Source: Tamlana sp. I1 (GTDB lineage: Bacteria; Bacteroidota; Bacteroidia; Flavobacteriales; Flavobacteriaceae). From it: a stretch of 64,000 bases of DNA. The notes under the pieces were generated by a model. The model did no database searches, was not told the origin of the DNA, and saw nothing but the letters and a program-made list of their open reading frames with translations. Below are positions 17,536 to 26,477 of the stretch, piece after piece; the first letter of the stretch is position 1, and each line of letters opens with the position of its first letter. A program made the translations under genes and the position numbers. The stretch is from positions 62,001 to 126,000 of the forward strand of contig NZ_JACLAF010000009.1 in NCBI RefSeq assembly GCF_015355625.1, given 5' to 3'.

Positions 17536-18450
17536 ATGAGTATATCGCGAAAATCGATTCTTATAATTTTAGCTTTTTTTGCCATTTATGTTATTTGGGG
17601 TTCTACTTATTTACTTAATAAAATAGCGGTTACAGAATTACCTCCGTTTTTTCTGGCAGCCGTACGGTTTCTTACCGCTAGTATTTTAATTTTTATTATA
17701 GCTAAAACCTTAAAAATTAGTTTAAAAATTAGTTTGCCGCAATTAAAAAATGCGGCTATAGCTGGTTTTTTGTTTTTAACCTACGGCAACGGCGTAGTTG
17801 TTTGGGCATTAAGATATGTAGATAGTGGCTTTGCTGCTTTAGAAATTTCTGCACAACCTTTAGTTGTACTTGTGTTGCTAAGAATTCTTAAGGGAAAACG
17901 TATTTCACTTATGTCTTATGTTGGAGTCGTTTTAGGATTTATTGGTATTTTTCTATTGGTTGACCAAAAAGAACTCTTAAACCAAGAAGGTCAAATAGTA
18001 GGCATGATTACCATATTTACCTGTATGATGAGTTGGGCTTATGCCAGTATTTTTGTGGGGAAAGCAGATTTACCTACTAATCCTTTTGTAAATACAGGCT
18101 ATCAAATGTTAATGGGCGGCCTTTTTCTTGCTGTTATCAGTTTGGTCTTAAATGAACCATGGTCGTTACCCGCGACATGGGAAACTAATGTACAATGGGC
18201 TATGCTAGGCTTAGTGCTGTTTGGTAGTATTATTGCTTTTACTGCTTTTAATTTTTTATTAAGAAACGTGTCTCCAGAAAAAGTTTCCACTTCAACCTAT
18301 GTAAACCCTATTATCGCCTTGATATTAGGCTGGTGGATTTTAAACGAACATATTACATTACAATCTATTTGTGCTGCTGTTGTTTTGCTAACAGGGGTGT
18401 ATTTTATTAATTCAAACCGACAATTTAAACTCAGGCCACATGGACGTTAA
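17536..18450 (+). CDS. EamA-family (DMT superfamily) transporter
   Basis: Inner-membrane transporter of the drug/metabolite superfamily with about 10 predicted helices in two EamA repeats. The first begins WGSTYLLNKIAV near residue 20 and the second covers about 155-300, ending in LNEHITLQSICAAVVLLTGVYFI. Substrates of such proteins range from amino acids to riboflavin; nothing here narrows it. The stop overlaps the next EamA gene by 11 bases, so the two are cotranscribed and may work together. Confidence 0.85.
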   Translation: MSISRKSILIILAFFAIYVIWGSTYLLNKIAVTELPPFFLAAVRFLTASILIFIIAKTLKISLKISLPQLKNAAIAGFLFLTYGNGVVVWALRYVDSGFAALEISAQPLVVLVLLRILKGKRISLMSYVGVVLGFIGIFLLVDQKELLNQEGQIVGMITIFTCMMSWAYASIFVGKADLPTNPFVNTGYQMLMGGLFLAVISLVLNEPWSLPATWETNVQWAMLGLVLFGSIIAFTAFNFLLRNVSPEKVSTSTYVNPIIALILGWWILNEHITLQSICAAVVLLTGVYFINSNRQFKLRPHGR

Positions 18451-19279
18451 AAAAGCAATACAATTCATGCTAATAAGCACTTTAGCGTTTGCATGTATGA
18501 ATGGTATCGTTAAACAATTGGCACATATAGATGCTTTTCAGATCGTATTTTTTAGATCGGCGAGTTCCTTGTTTTTCACATTCGGATTCTTAATTAAGCA
18601 TAAAATCCCCGTTTTAGGAAATAAAAGAACCCTTTTAGTTTTACGCGGTTTAGTAGGGGTAACCTCTATGGCGCTTTTCTTTATGGCTACCAAATTCTTG
18701 CCTATTGGTACAGCAGTTTCTTTACGTTATATGGCACCAATTTTTGCCGCCATATTCGCGGTACTTCTATTAAAAGAAAAAGTAAAACCCATTCAATGGT
18801 TCTTTTTCTTTGTTGCATTTGCTGGGGTTATTGTTTTAAAAGGTTTTGACGCCAATTTAGATGTATATGGCTTATTCTTAATCTTTGTTTCTGCAGTATT
18901 TAGCGGATTAGTTTACATTTTAATTAGTAAAATAGGGAAGGCAGACCATCCAGTTGTTGTTGTAAATTATTTTATGGTCATTTCAACTATAACAGGTGGT
19001 ATTTTGTCAATTTTTAATTGGACAAACCCCGTAGGCATTGAATGGCTGTTTTTGTTTGGTCTTGGAGTTTTTGGTTATTTCGGACAAGTATACATGACCA
19101 AAGCTTTTCAAATAGCTGCAACCAATCAGGTAGCGCCACTTAAATATTTAGAAGTTATTTTTACGGTACTTTTTGGCGTATTTATTTTCGGCGAAATTTA
19201 TTCTTTATGGAGTTTATTAGGTATAGCCATGATTATTGGCGCTCTTATTTTAAACGCGTTGTACAAAGAAAAGAAGTAG
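18440..19279 (+). CDS. EamA-family (DMT superfamily) transporter, second of a pair
   Basis: About 10 predicted transmembrane helices and two EamA repeats (FACMNGIVKQLA ... LLLKEKVKPIQWFFF; LISKIGKADHPV ... FGEIYSLWSLLGIAMIIGALIL). It is of the RhaT/SAM-transporter-like type often called DMT family. It begins inside the end of the preceding transporter gene (11-base overlap). Sequence differs clearly from its neighbour, so this is not a recent tandem duplication. Confidence 0.85.
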   Translation: MDVKKAIQFMLISTLAFACMNGIVKQLAHIDAFQIVFFRSASSLFFTFGFLIKHKIPVLGNKRTLLVLRGLVGVTSMALFFMATKFLPIGTAVSLRYMAPIFAAIFAVLLLKEKVKPIQWFFFFVAFAGVIVLKGFDANLDVYGLFLIFVSAVFSGLVYILISKIGKADHPVVVVNYFMVISTITGGILSIFNWTNPVGIEWLFLFGLGVFGYFGQVYMTKAFQIAATNQVAPLKYLEVIFTVLFGVFIFGEIYSLWSLLGIAMIIGALILNALYKEKK

Positions 19280-19380
19280 GCGGATTTTGTTTGATAAAAT
19301 ATAAAATGCCGTTAAATATAACTTTCATTGATTTCATAATTACTAGTTTTACAAATTATCATTTTAGAAATAGCTTATAA

Positions 19381-20427
19381 ATGACATTTAAATCACGGAT
19401 AAACAATATAAGACGACGTATTATGCGCAGTCTTACTAAACGCGTAGGAAGCTCATATACAGAACCTCAAAAAGGTGACCTTAAAATTGAAGCCATTAAA
19501 AAAGTACTCATTATAAGGCCAAATCACCGTTTGGGCAATCAATTATTACTAACGCCTCTTGTACAGGAAGTCATTAATACTTTCCCTAATTGTAAAATCG
19601 ATTTATTCGTAAAGGGTGGAGTCGCACATCCTGTTTTCGAAAATTATAAGGAAATTTCAGAAATTATAAAGCTTCCTAAGAAACCCTGGAGCCATATTTA
19701 TAAATACATAAAATGTTGGGTTTCTATTAAAAGCAGGTCTTATGATTTGGTAATTAATGGCGATAAAAATTCGTCTTCAGGGCGATTACTTACGGAAATA
19801 GCCAAAGCGAAATTTAAAATTTTTGGTGATGTTGATGAAGCTATCATTAAAAAACATGCCGATTATAAGCATATTTCAAAATATCCCATTTATAATTTAA
19901 GACATTTTTTACAGCAGTTAGGTGTTGAAACTAAAAATGAAAAAGTACCACTTTTAGATATTAAACTTTCTAAAGATGAAATTGAAAAGGGAAAAGAAGT
20001 TTTAGATAAGGTTATTAAAAATGACAAAAAAACCATTTGTATTTATACCAATGCCACAGGAAATAAATGCTATTCTGAAGACTGGTGGGAAACCTTTTAT
20101 GCCCGTTTACAAAAGGAATACAGCGATTTTAATATCATTGAAATGCTGCCTATCGAGAATATCTCTAAAATCAACTTTAAGGCACCAAATTTTTACAGTG
20201 AAGATATTAGGGAAATGGCAAGCATCTTTAAAAATACAAGCATTTTTATTGCCGCCGACAATGGCGTAATGCACTTAGCGAGCGCGTCCTTAACTCCAAC
20301 CGTTGGATTCTTTTCGGTAACTAATATGGATGTTTATAAACCCTACGGAAACGGAAGTGTAGCCCTTCAAACCAATGAAACTACTATTGAGGATTGGATT
20401 GTAGCGATTGATTCAATTATTAGGTAA
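19381..20427 (+). CDS. Glycosyltransferase family 9 protein (heptosyltransferase-like)
   Basis: GT-B fold transferase of the ADP-heptose:LPS heptosyltransferase type, predicted to add a sugar to lipopolysaccharide core or another envelope glycan on the cytoplasmic side. The N-terminal Rossmann half starts at KKVLIIRPNHRLGNQLLLTPLVQEV (about residue 41), where the RxxxLGNxLLxTP pattern is the family hallmark. The donor-site loop AADNGVMHLASA (about 298-309) is in the C-terminal half. The basic N-terminus (FKSRINNIRRRIMRSLTKR) suggests membrane association. No other LPS genes flank it. Confidence 0.85.
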   Translation: MTFKSRINNIRRRIMRSLTKRVGSSYTEPQKGDLKIEAIKKVLIIRPNHRLGNQLLLTPLVQEVINTFPNCKIDLFVKGGVAHPVFENYKEISEIIKLPKKPWSHIYKYIKCWVSIKSRSYDLVINGDKNSSSGRLLTEIAKAKFKIFGDVDEAIIKKHADYKHISKYPIYNLRHFLQQLGVETKNEKVPLLDIKLSKDEIEKGKEVLDKVIKNDKKTICIYTNATGNKCYSEDWWETFYARLQKEYSDFNIIEMLPIENISKINFKAPNFYSEDIREMASIFKNTSIFIAADNGVMHLASASLTPTVGFFSVTNMDVYKPYGNGSVALQTNETTIEDWIVAIDSIIR

Positions 20428-20548
20428 ATTTTAATAGAGTTATGTTATACTTTTAGAAAGATATATCATATTTATTTTATTACGGATGGCATTCTTCTTA
20501 TAATGCTATTATATCTTTTTATTCTTCTAGCTCATGTTTATTAGATGC

Positions 20549-20572
20549 TTACATAAAATTATTTTTATGTAA
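20549..20572. promoter_or_regulatory. 10-bp perfect inverted repeat upstream of nirK
   Basis: Arm TTACATAAAA (20549-20558) and its complement (20563-20572) around TTAT. No T run follows, so it is a poor terminator for the GT9 gene; a regulatory site for nirK is possible. Confidence 0.35.
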
Positions 20573-20615
20573 ATAAATCTGTCCAATAGCTAAATCCTTT
20601 CAGTAATTTGTGCTT

Positions 20616-20633
20616 ATATGATAAATGTCATAT
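20616..20633. promoter_or_regulatory. CRP/FNR-type site upstream of nirK
   Basis: ATATGA-N6-TCATAT, a perfect dyad with the 5-6-5 geometry of the CRP/FNR superfamily (TATGA-N6-TCATA core), about 86 bases upstream of the nirK ATG. That is a plausible activator position. Confidence 0.45.
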
Positions 20634-20661
20634 TTACGATAAGTTTTCAGTTGTACATTTC

Positions 20662-20682
20662 GGACATAATTATCCTATTTAA
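20662..20682. promoter_or_regulatory. nirK copy of the motif shared with norB
   Basis: The 21 bases starting GGACATAATTATCC and continuing TATTTAA are identical in 19 positions to the sequence at 43430-43450 upstream of norB. The core GGA-N8-TCC is a near-palindrome. It ends 36 bases before the nirK ATG. Confidence 0.55.
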
Positions 20683-20718
20683 TATTTTATAATCTACCCA
20701 ATAATAAACTATACTAAA

Positions 20719-22167
20719 ATGAAAAAATCAAAATACTTATTAAGCTCCTTTGTTCTCGCTTCATTGATGCTATTGTCATGTGGAAATAAAGAGGAAAAAG
20801 CTTCTGAAAATAGTAACGCAGACATCCCTGTTAGCCGAGAAATGATTGCAGAATTAACATCACCACCAAACGTACCAACACCTGTAGGTGCAAGAAAAGC
20901 AAAGAAACTCATCGTTGAAATGGAAATTCTTGAAAAAGAAGGTGAAATGACAGATGGTGTAAAATATATGTACTGGACTTTTGGAGGTACTGTGCCTGGT
21001 AGTTTTATTAGAACTCGAGTAGGAGATGAAGTTGAATTTCATTTACAAAACCACCCAGACAATAAATTACCACATAATATCGATTTACATGCGGTAACTG
21101 GTACTGGAGGAGGAGCAGAGTCTTCTTTTGTTTCTCCTGGTCATGAAAAAATTTTTTCTTTTAAAACTTTAAATCCTGGATTGTATGTTTACCACTGTGC
21201 TACGGCACCTGTAGGAATGCATATTGCTAACGGAATGTATGGTTTAATTTTAGTAGAGCCAGAAGGTGGTTTACCTCATGTAGATAAAGAATACTATATC
21301 ATGCAAGGTGATTTTTATACTAAAGGAGCCAATGGGGAACGTGGTTTACAACCTTTTGATATGCAAAAAGCAGTCGACGAAAATGCCGATTATGTGGTGT
21401 TTAATGGTAAAGTTGGTGCTTTAACCGGAGACAATGCACTTACTGCTAAAGTTGGAGAAACCGTTAGACTTTTTGTTGGAAACGGCGGCCCTAGTTTAGT
21501 ATCATCTTTTCATGTTATTGGTGAAATATTTGATAAAGTTCATATTGAAGGTGGAGAAATGATAAATGAAAACGTTCAAACTACCTTAATTCCTGCTGGT
21601 GGTGCTGCCATGATAGAATTTAGAGTAGATGTGCCTGGAACATTTATCTTAGTAGATCATTCTATATTTAGAGCTTTTAATAAGGGAGCTTTAGGAATGT
21701 TAAAAGTAGAAGGAGAACCAAATAAAACAATCTATTCTGGTGAAATTAGCGAAGGTATTTATTTACCTGAAGGTCCTGGAATTCAAAACATGCCAACAAC
21801 TGATGAAATTGTTGCTTCTGAAATTCCAGCAAAATCATTTGAAGAGCAAATGGAGTTTGGAAAGCAAGCGTACATGCAAACGTGTTTTGCTTGTCATCAA
21901 GCTGAAGGACAAGGGATACCAAATGCATTTCCTCCTTTAGCAAAATCAGATTACTTAAATGCAGATGTAGATCGTGCCATTGGTATTGTTTTAAATGGTT
22001 TAACTGGAGAAATTACGGTTAATGGTAATAAATATAACAGTGTAATGACTAGACAAATGCTTTCTACAGATGAAGTAGCAAATGTATTAACATACGTTTA
22101 CAACAGCTGGGGTAACTCTAAAAAAGTGGTTACTAAAGCCATGGTTGAAAAAGTTAAAAACAATTAA
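20719..22167 (+). CDS. nirK: Copper nitrite reductase with C-terminal cytochrome c domain
   Basis: Reduces nitrite to nitric oxide in the periplasm. A lipoprotein signal ends in MLLSC (Cys about 21). Two cupredoxin domains follow. Type 1/type 2 copper ligands appear in HNIDLHAV, in [18 protein letters not shown] (His, Cys, His, Met), in [18 protein letters not shown] and in [16 protein letters not shown]. The extra C-terminal domain has a haem c site CFACH at 389-393 and a candidate distal Met near 443-448. This tethered cytochrome probably hands electrons straight to the type 1 copper; the NirK-cyt c form is known in Bacteroidota and some Proteobacteria. First gene of nirK-nirV-SCO, with a FNR-type site and a motif shared with norB upstream. 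Confidence 0.95.
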   Translation: MKKSKYLLSSFVLASLMLLSCGNKEEKASENSNADIPVSREMIAELTSPPNVPTPVGARKAKKLIVEMEILEKEGEMTDGVKYMYWTFGGTVPGSFIRTRVGDEVEFHLQNHPDNKLPHNIDLHAVTGTGGGAESSFVSPGHEKIFSFKTLNPGLYVYHCATAPVGMHIANGMYGLILVEPEGGLPHVDKEYYIMQGDFYTKGANGERGLQPFDMQKAVDENADYVVFNGKVGALTGDNALTAKVGETVRLFVGNGGPSLVSSFHVIGEIFDKVHIEGGEMINENVQTTLIPAGGAAMIEFRVDVPGTFILVDHSIFRAFNKGALGMLKVEGEPNKTIYSGEISEGIYLPEGPGIQNMPTTDEIVASEIPAKSFEEQMEFGKQAYMQTCFACHQAEGQGIPNAFPPLAKSDYLNADVDRAIGIVLNGLTGEITVNGNKYNSVMTRQMLSTDEVANVLTYVYNSWGNSKKVVTKAMVEKVKNN

Positions 22168-22179
22168 TAATATTAAAAA

Positions 22180-22953
22180 ATGATAAACCAAGTCTTTAGA
22201 TTGTTCATCCTTTTTACGGTGTTTCACACATCTATTTATGCACAAACTAAAGACATGGTTTTTATTGAAGGTAGTCGGTATATTCCTTTATATGGAAGAG
22301 ACTCTACAGTAGTTGAAGTGAAAGATTTCGAAATGGATATTTATCCAGTATCTAATTCAGATTATCTATCATTTGTAAAAAATAATCCAAAATGGGAAAA
22401 ATCCCAAGTCATTGCGCTTTTTGCAGACAAAAGTTATTTGGCCAATTGGGACTTAGATTTAAAACCTAATCCTTCTATAAACCCACAAAGCCCTGTAAAT
22501 TATGTATCGTGGTTTGCAGCAAAAGCATATTGCGAATGTCAGGATAAACGACTCCCAACAGTTGATGAGTGGGAATACGTAGCTATGGCAGATGAAACTA
22601 CAAAAGATGCTAGGGTAAAACCAGAATATAACGCTCAAATTCTTGCTTGGTACGAAACGCCTCGTACTAATGAAAAAGTTATAGGAATAACGCCTAAAAA
22701 TGTTTGGGGTGTTTATGACTTGCATGGTTTAGTTTGGGAATGGACTCAAGATTTTAATTCGGTTTTAATCACAGGTGAATCACGTAAAGATGTTGACAAA
22801 GACAATACTTTGTTTTGTGGAAGTGCCTCATTAAACGCAACAGATTTAATGAATTATGCCGCATTTATGCGATATGCCATTCGAGGAAGCTTAAAAGCCA
22901 AATATTCTATGAAAAATTTAGGCTTTAGGTGTGTTAAAGATGTAAAAGATTAA
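22180..22953 (+). CDS. nirV: NirV-like formylglycine-generating-enzyme (SUMF1) family protein
   Basis: Exported protein (signal to about residue 21, IYAQ) with an FGE-sulfatase fold: KDMVFIEGSRYIP at the start of the domain, MDIYPVSNSDYLSFV, PVNYVSWFAAKAYCECQDKRLPTVDEWEYVA, LVWEWTQDF, and the family-typical end NLGFRCVKD. Genes of this type next to nirK are called nirV and are thought to help nitrite reductase, although the biochemical role is not established. No sulfatase is encoded nearby. It starts 12 bases after nirK, so cotranscription is nearly certain. Confidence 0.82.
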   Translation: MINQVFRLFILFTVFHTSIYAQTKDMVFIEGSRYIPLYGRDSTVVEVKDFEMDIYPVSNSDYLSFVKNNPKWEKSQVIALFADKSYLANWDLDLKPNPSINPQSPVNYVSWFAAKAYCECQDKRLPTVDEWEYVAMADETTKDARVKPEYNAQILAWYETPRTNEKVIGITPKNVWGVYDLHGLVWEWTQDFNSVLITGESRKDVDKDNTLFCGSASLNATDLMNYAAFMRYAIRGSLKAKYSMKNLGFRCVKDVKD

Positions 22954-22956
22954 GAC

Positions 22957-23667
22957 ATGAAACAGATAAAAAATAGTTTTAAAATATTGGCATTAGTCAT
23001 GCTTTTGGTTTCTTGTAATTCATCTAAAAAATCAGATGATGTTTCTGCTTATCAGTGTCCTATGCAATGCGAAGGTGAAAAGATGTATTCGAAACCTGGA
23101 ACGTGTTCTGTTTGTAAAATGGATTTGAAATTAGTCGAAGCCGATTCAAAAGTATTAAATACTGATGAAATTTCAGAAACCTCGATTTTCAATTTAACTT
23201 CAAAATGGCATACTGAAGAAAATGAAACCATTGAATTAACCGATTTAAAAGGAAAAACCTTAGTTATCGTCATGATTTATACCTCATGTAAAGCGGCTTG
23301 TCCAAGATTAGTTGCCGATATGCGAAATATAGAAGCTCAAATTCCAAAAGAAAACCTTGATAAATTAAATTTTGTATTAATAAGTATCGATCCAGAAAAT
23401 GATACTCCAGAACGGTTAAAAGCGTTTGCAATAGAGAATTATATGAACAGTGGACAATGGACTTTTTTACAAGGTACAGAAAGTGGTGTTCGGGAATTTG
23501 CAAATGTGCTGGCCATGAAATATAAACAGATTTCTCCAATAGATTTTTCGCACTCAAATATTATTAGTGTCTTCAATTCTAAGGGTGAATTAGCACATCA
23601 ACAAGAAGGTTTGGGAGTAGATAGTAAAGAAACTGTAGCGACTATTTTAGAATTAACACAAAATTAA
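22957..23667 (+). CDS. SCO-family copper chaperone with N-terminal heavy-metal-binding domain
   Basis: Predicted envelope lipoprotein (lipobox LLVSC, Cys about 20) that delivers copper or keeps copper-site thiols reduced. After the lipobox comes a short heavy-metal-binding module, YQCPMQCEGEKMYSKPGTCSVCKMDL (four Cys plus Met residues), of the type fused to copper exporters and efflux adaptors. Then comes the SCO1/SenC thioredoxin fold with the copper motif TSCKAACP (CxxxC) and the distal His in DFSHSNII. It is 3 bases behind nirV; in this operon its client is most likely the copper enzyme NirK. A strong terminator follows. Confidence 0.88.
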   Translation: MKQIKNSFKILALVMLLVSCNSSKKSDDVSAYQCPMQCEGEKMYSKPGTCSVCKMDLKLVEADSKVLNTDEISETSIFNLTSKWHTEENETIELTDLKGKTLVIVMIYTSCKAACPRLVADMRNIEAQIPKENLDKLNFVLISIDPENDTPERLKAFAIENYMNSGQWTFLQGTESGVREFANVLAMKYKQISPIDFSHSNIISVFNSKGELAHQQEGLGVDSKETVATILELTQN

Positions 23668-24007
23668 AGATTTAGTTATTGATATTGAATAAAAACTCGT
23701 TTTGTAATGATTTCATTTTCAGAAATATAATAACTTAAATTATAATTTATTTGAAAATTAAAGTCTAAAACTAAGATTTTTTAATAAAAAATTTTATCAA
23801 ATCCTCAGTAAAACCTTTAAAAAACACTTTATTGTGTGATTTTTAAAGGTTTATTTTTTTTATACATATAAAAAACACGTATTTTTTACTAAATCCTCAT
23901 CGTACAAATAGGACTAATAAAAACTGCCTGTGTGAATTAGTAATTTGTCCTTAAATATTTATTAAATTTAATGAATAACTCAAGGCGTAATCACTAAATT
24001 AAAAGAT
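23668..24007. other. Intergenic region between the nir operon and the ATP-grasp operon
   Basis: Holds the nir terminator and, at 23907-23951, a hairpin-like element: AAATAGGAC, then ACTAAT pairing with ATTAGT around a 17-base loop, then AATTTGTCCT. AAATAGGAC and AATTTGTCCT each also occur in the norB palindrome. No exact TAnnTTTG box is seen before the TTG start at 24008. No ORF. Confidence 0.5.
23811..23860 (+). terminator. Strong terminator of the nirK-nirV-SCO operon
   Basis: 13-bp perfect stem AAACCTTTAAAAA (23811-23823) and complement (23840-23852) with further ACAC/GTGT pairing inside, followed by eight Ts. It lies 144 bases after the SCO gene stop. Confidence 0.9.
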
Positions 24008-25471
24008 TTGAAAGACCCAGTTAACCTTCCATTATTTTCATCATACGAGTATGATTCTAGGTTTTATGATGAATTATTTTCTAAACGAGATGATGTTAGA
24101 GTCATTTATAAAACGTTATTTGAACTTTTTGGGGCTTACTCCGTTTCAGAATTTAATCGTTTAAATATTCAGGCGAAGGATTCTTTTTTTAATTCAGGTA
24201 TTACATTTCAAGTGTACGGTGAAAATGAGGTGAATGAAAAAATATTCCCTTTTGATTTGTTTCCTCGTATTATCGATCATGATGAATGGGAAACTATAGA
24301 ATCAGGAGTGTTGCAACGCAGCAAAGCTTTGAATCTTTTCCTTTGGGATGTTTATCACGATCAAAAAATTATAAAACAAAATATTGTACCAAAGTCTTTA
24401 ATAGATTCCTCTGTTAACTTTTTACCAGAGATGATTAATTTTGATCCGCCAGAAGGCATCTACAATCATATTTCTGGAACAGATTTAATCAAACACTCCG
24501 ATGGACAATATTATGTATTAGAAGATAATATTCGTTGTCCTTCGGGAGTAAGTTATGTTATAGGAAATCGTGGTGCGGTAAAACATGCGCTTTTTGGGGT
24601 TTTTAATCAGTATAAAACACATACGGTTGTAAATTATGGTTCTAAACTTTTAGAAACTATGCAGTCGGTAAAACCAACAGGAGTAGATAATCCTGTCTGC
24701 GTAATCTTAACACCAGGTGTGTATAATTCTGCTTATTACGAACACTGTTTTTTAGCAAAGCAAATGGGAATTCTATTAGTTGAAGGACGGGATTTGTTTG
24801 TTGAAAACGACTTTGTTTATATGAAAACCATTTATGGTATTGAGAAAGTTGATGTTATTTACAGAAGAGTAGACGATTTGTATATAGACCCTTTAGTTTT
24901 TAAAGCTGATTCTTTACTAGGAGTTCCTGGTTTATTTTCGGTGTATTTAAAAGGGAATGTAGCTCTAGTTAATGCACCGGGAACAGGAGTTGCAGACGAT
25001 AAAGCCATTTATACTTATATGCCCGAAATTATCAAATACTACCTTGATGAAGATCCTATTTTAAATAATGTACATACATACCATTGCAGTCGAAAGAACG
25101 AATTGAGCTATGTTCTGGAAAATATTGATAAGTTGGTGGTAAAACCTGTAGATGAATCAGGAGGATATGGTATTTCAATAGGTAATAAATTAACTAAAGA
25201 AGAGATTGAAAAAGTAAAAGAAAACATAAAAAAGGATCCGAGAAAGTACATTGCACAGCCTATCATGTCATTGTCTACACATCCTACTTATATTGATGAC
25301 AGCCAGTCTTTTGAATCTAGACACGTCGATTTAAGAACTTTTACCTTATTAGGAAAAGATGTTGATTTTGTATTGAAAGGCGGATTAACAAGAGTCGCAT
25401 TAAAAAAAGGAAACTTGGTTGTAAACTCATCGCAAGGAGGAGGATCAAAAGACACTTGGGTATTAAAATAA
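24008..25471 (+). CDS. Circularly permuted type 2 ATP-grasp protein
   Basis: Member of the CP_ATPgrasp (DUF404/DUF407) family, predicted to form amide bonds between a carboxylate and an amine using ATP. Conserved blocks: DLFPRIIDHDEWETIESGVLQR (near 85-106), YYVLEDNIRCPSGVSYVIGNR (near 172-192), VILTPGVYNSAYYEH, VDVIYRRVDDLYIDP, and KPVDESGGYGISIG in the nucleotide-binding part. At 487 aa it is the stand-alone form. The only reasonable start is a TTG at 24008 (stop at 23972 upstream, no in-frame ATG before residue 130). The alpha-E gene follows after 10 bases. Confidence 0.88.
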   Translation: MKDPVNLPLFSSYEYDSRFYDELFSKRDDVRVIYKTLFELFGAYSVSEFNRLNIQAKDSFFNSGITFQVYGENEVNEKIFPFDLFPRIIDHDEWETIESGVLQRSKALNLFLWDVYHDQKIIKQNIVPKSLIDSSVNFLPEMINFDPPEGIYNHISGTDLIKHSDGQYYVLEDNIRCPSGVSYVIGNRGAVKHALFGVFNQYKTHTVVNYGSKLLETMQSVKPTGVDNPVCVILTPGVYNSAYYEHCFLAKQMGILLVEGRDLFVENDFVYMKTIYGIEKVDVIYRRVDDLYIDPLVFKADSLLGVPGLFSVYLKGNVALVNAPGTGVADDKAIYTYMPEIIKYYLDEDPILNNVHTYHCSRKNELSYVLENIDKLVVKPVDESGGYGISIGNKLTKEEIEKVKENIKKDPRKYIAQPIMSLSTHPTYIDDSQSFESRHVDLRTFTLLGKDVDFVLKGGLTRVALKKGNLVVNSSQGGGSKDTWVLK

Positions 25472-25481
25472 TAGAATATTT

Positions 25482-26459
25482 ATGTTAGCAAGAGTAGCAA
25501 ATAATTTGTTTTGGATGGGGAGATATATTGAACGATCTGAACATGTAGCACGGTTTTTAAGAGTCAACTATTTTTCATCACTGGATGCTCCCGACGAATT
25601 ATCACAGTCTAGACAATTTGTTTTACGCTCCATAATGTACATGGCGGCGAACGAAATTATTGATTCGGATATTATTCTGGAAGAAGAAGAAGTGTTATAT
25701 AATGTTGGCTTGAATATAGATTCGTCTTATTCTATCGTTAACGGTTTTATTAACGCACATGAAAATGCAAGAAGTGCAAGAGATTTAATTTCTAATGAAT
25801 TATTTGAAACCGTTAACCGTGTTAAACATGTTATAAAAGGATATCCCGTTGAAAAATTGGTTAAAAGTCAATTATACGATTTCACTACCATTGTAAGTAA
25901 TGCTACATCTGATATTAAAAGTAAAATACAAAGTACACTCTTGCATGATGAAGTTTATGCCATTATTATGTTAGGGATTAATATTGAACGAGGTTTACAG
26001 GTGGCGCGTATCATTAACTCTAAAGTAAGTGATGCCAGTACAGTTAAAAAGATTTATGGCGATTTGGTAGATGGTAATTACCAGTGGGCCACTTTATTAA
26101 AATGTGTTTTAGCTTACGATATGATGCGTAGGAGCTATAAAAAATCACCCGAAAGAACGAATACCTTAGAATTTCTAATTTTAAATTCTAAATGTCCACG
26201 CTCGATTAAAAACTGCTTAAATCAAATGAATAAATACATTTGTATGATTTCTAAGCAGCATGAAAAACCTGTTAATTCAGCAGCTTTTTTAATTGGTAAA
26301 ATGACCTCACAATTTGAATATAAATTAATTGAAGAAATTGATAATAATTTAGAAGAGTTTATGGCTGAATTGATTGACAAACTGGCTACTATAGCTGTAA
26401 AATTAGAGGAAGATTATTTCGATATTTCACATACTTTAGATGCTAAAGCCAAGGCTTAG
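25482..26459 (+). CDS. Alpha-E (DUF403) domain protein
   Basis: All-helical protein of the alpha-E family, always found beside or fused to circularly permuted ATP-grasp enzymes. It starts with the family's MLARVANNLFWMGRYIERSEHVARFLRV; the family name reflects the conserved helix Glu. It has no signal or membrane segment. It probably forms a complex with the ATP-grasp protein encoded just upstream (10-base gap). Its 18-base gap to the convergent transglutaminase gene leaves no room for a terminator. Confidence 0.88.
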   Translation: MLARVANNLFWMGRYIERSEHVARFLRVNYFSSLDAPDELSQSRQFVLRSIMYMAANEIIDSDIILEEEEVLYNVGLNIDSSYSIVNGFINAHENARSARDLISNELFETVNRVKHVIKGYPVEKLVKSQLYDFTTIVSNATSDIKSKIQSTLLHDEVYAIIMLGINIERGLQVARIINSKVSDASTVKKIYGDLVDGNYQWATLLKCVLAYDMMRRSYKKSPERTNTLEFLILNSKCPRSIKNCLNQMNKYICMISKQHEKPVNSAAFLIGKMTSQFEYKLIEEIDNNLEEFMAELIDKLATIAVKLEEDYFDISHTLDAKAKA

Positions 26460-26477
26460 GGAGTAATTTGCTTTTCT

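Noticed and set aside
20549-20572. Terminator of the GT9 gene
   Set aside because: Perfect stem but no T run on the plus strand and about 120 bases after the stop; listed as a possible regulatory dyad.
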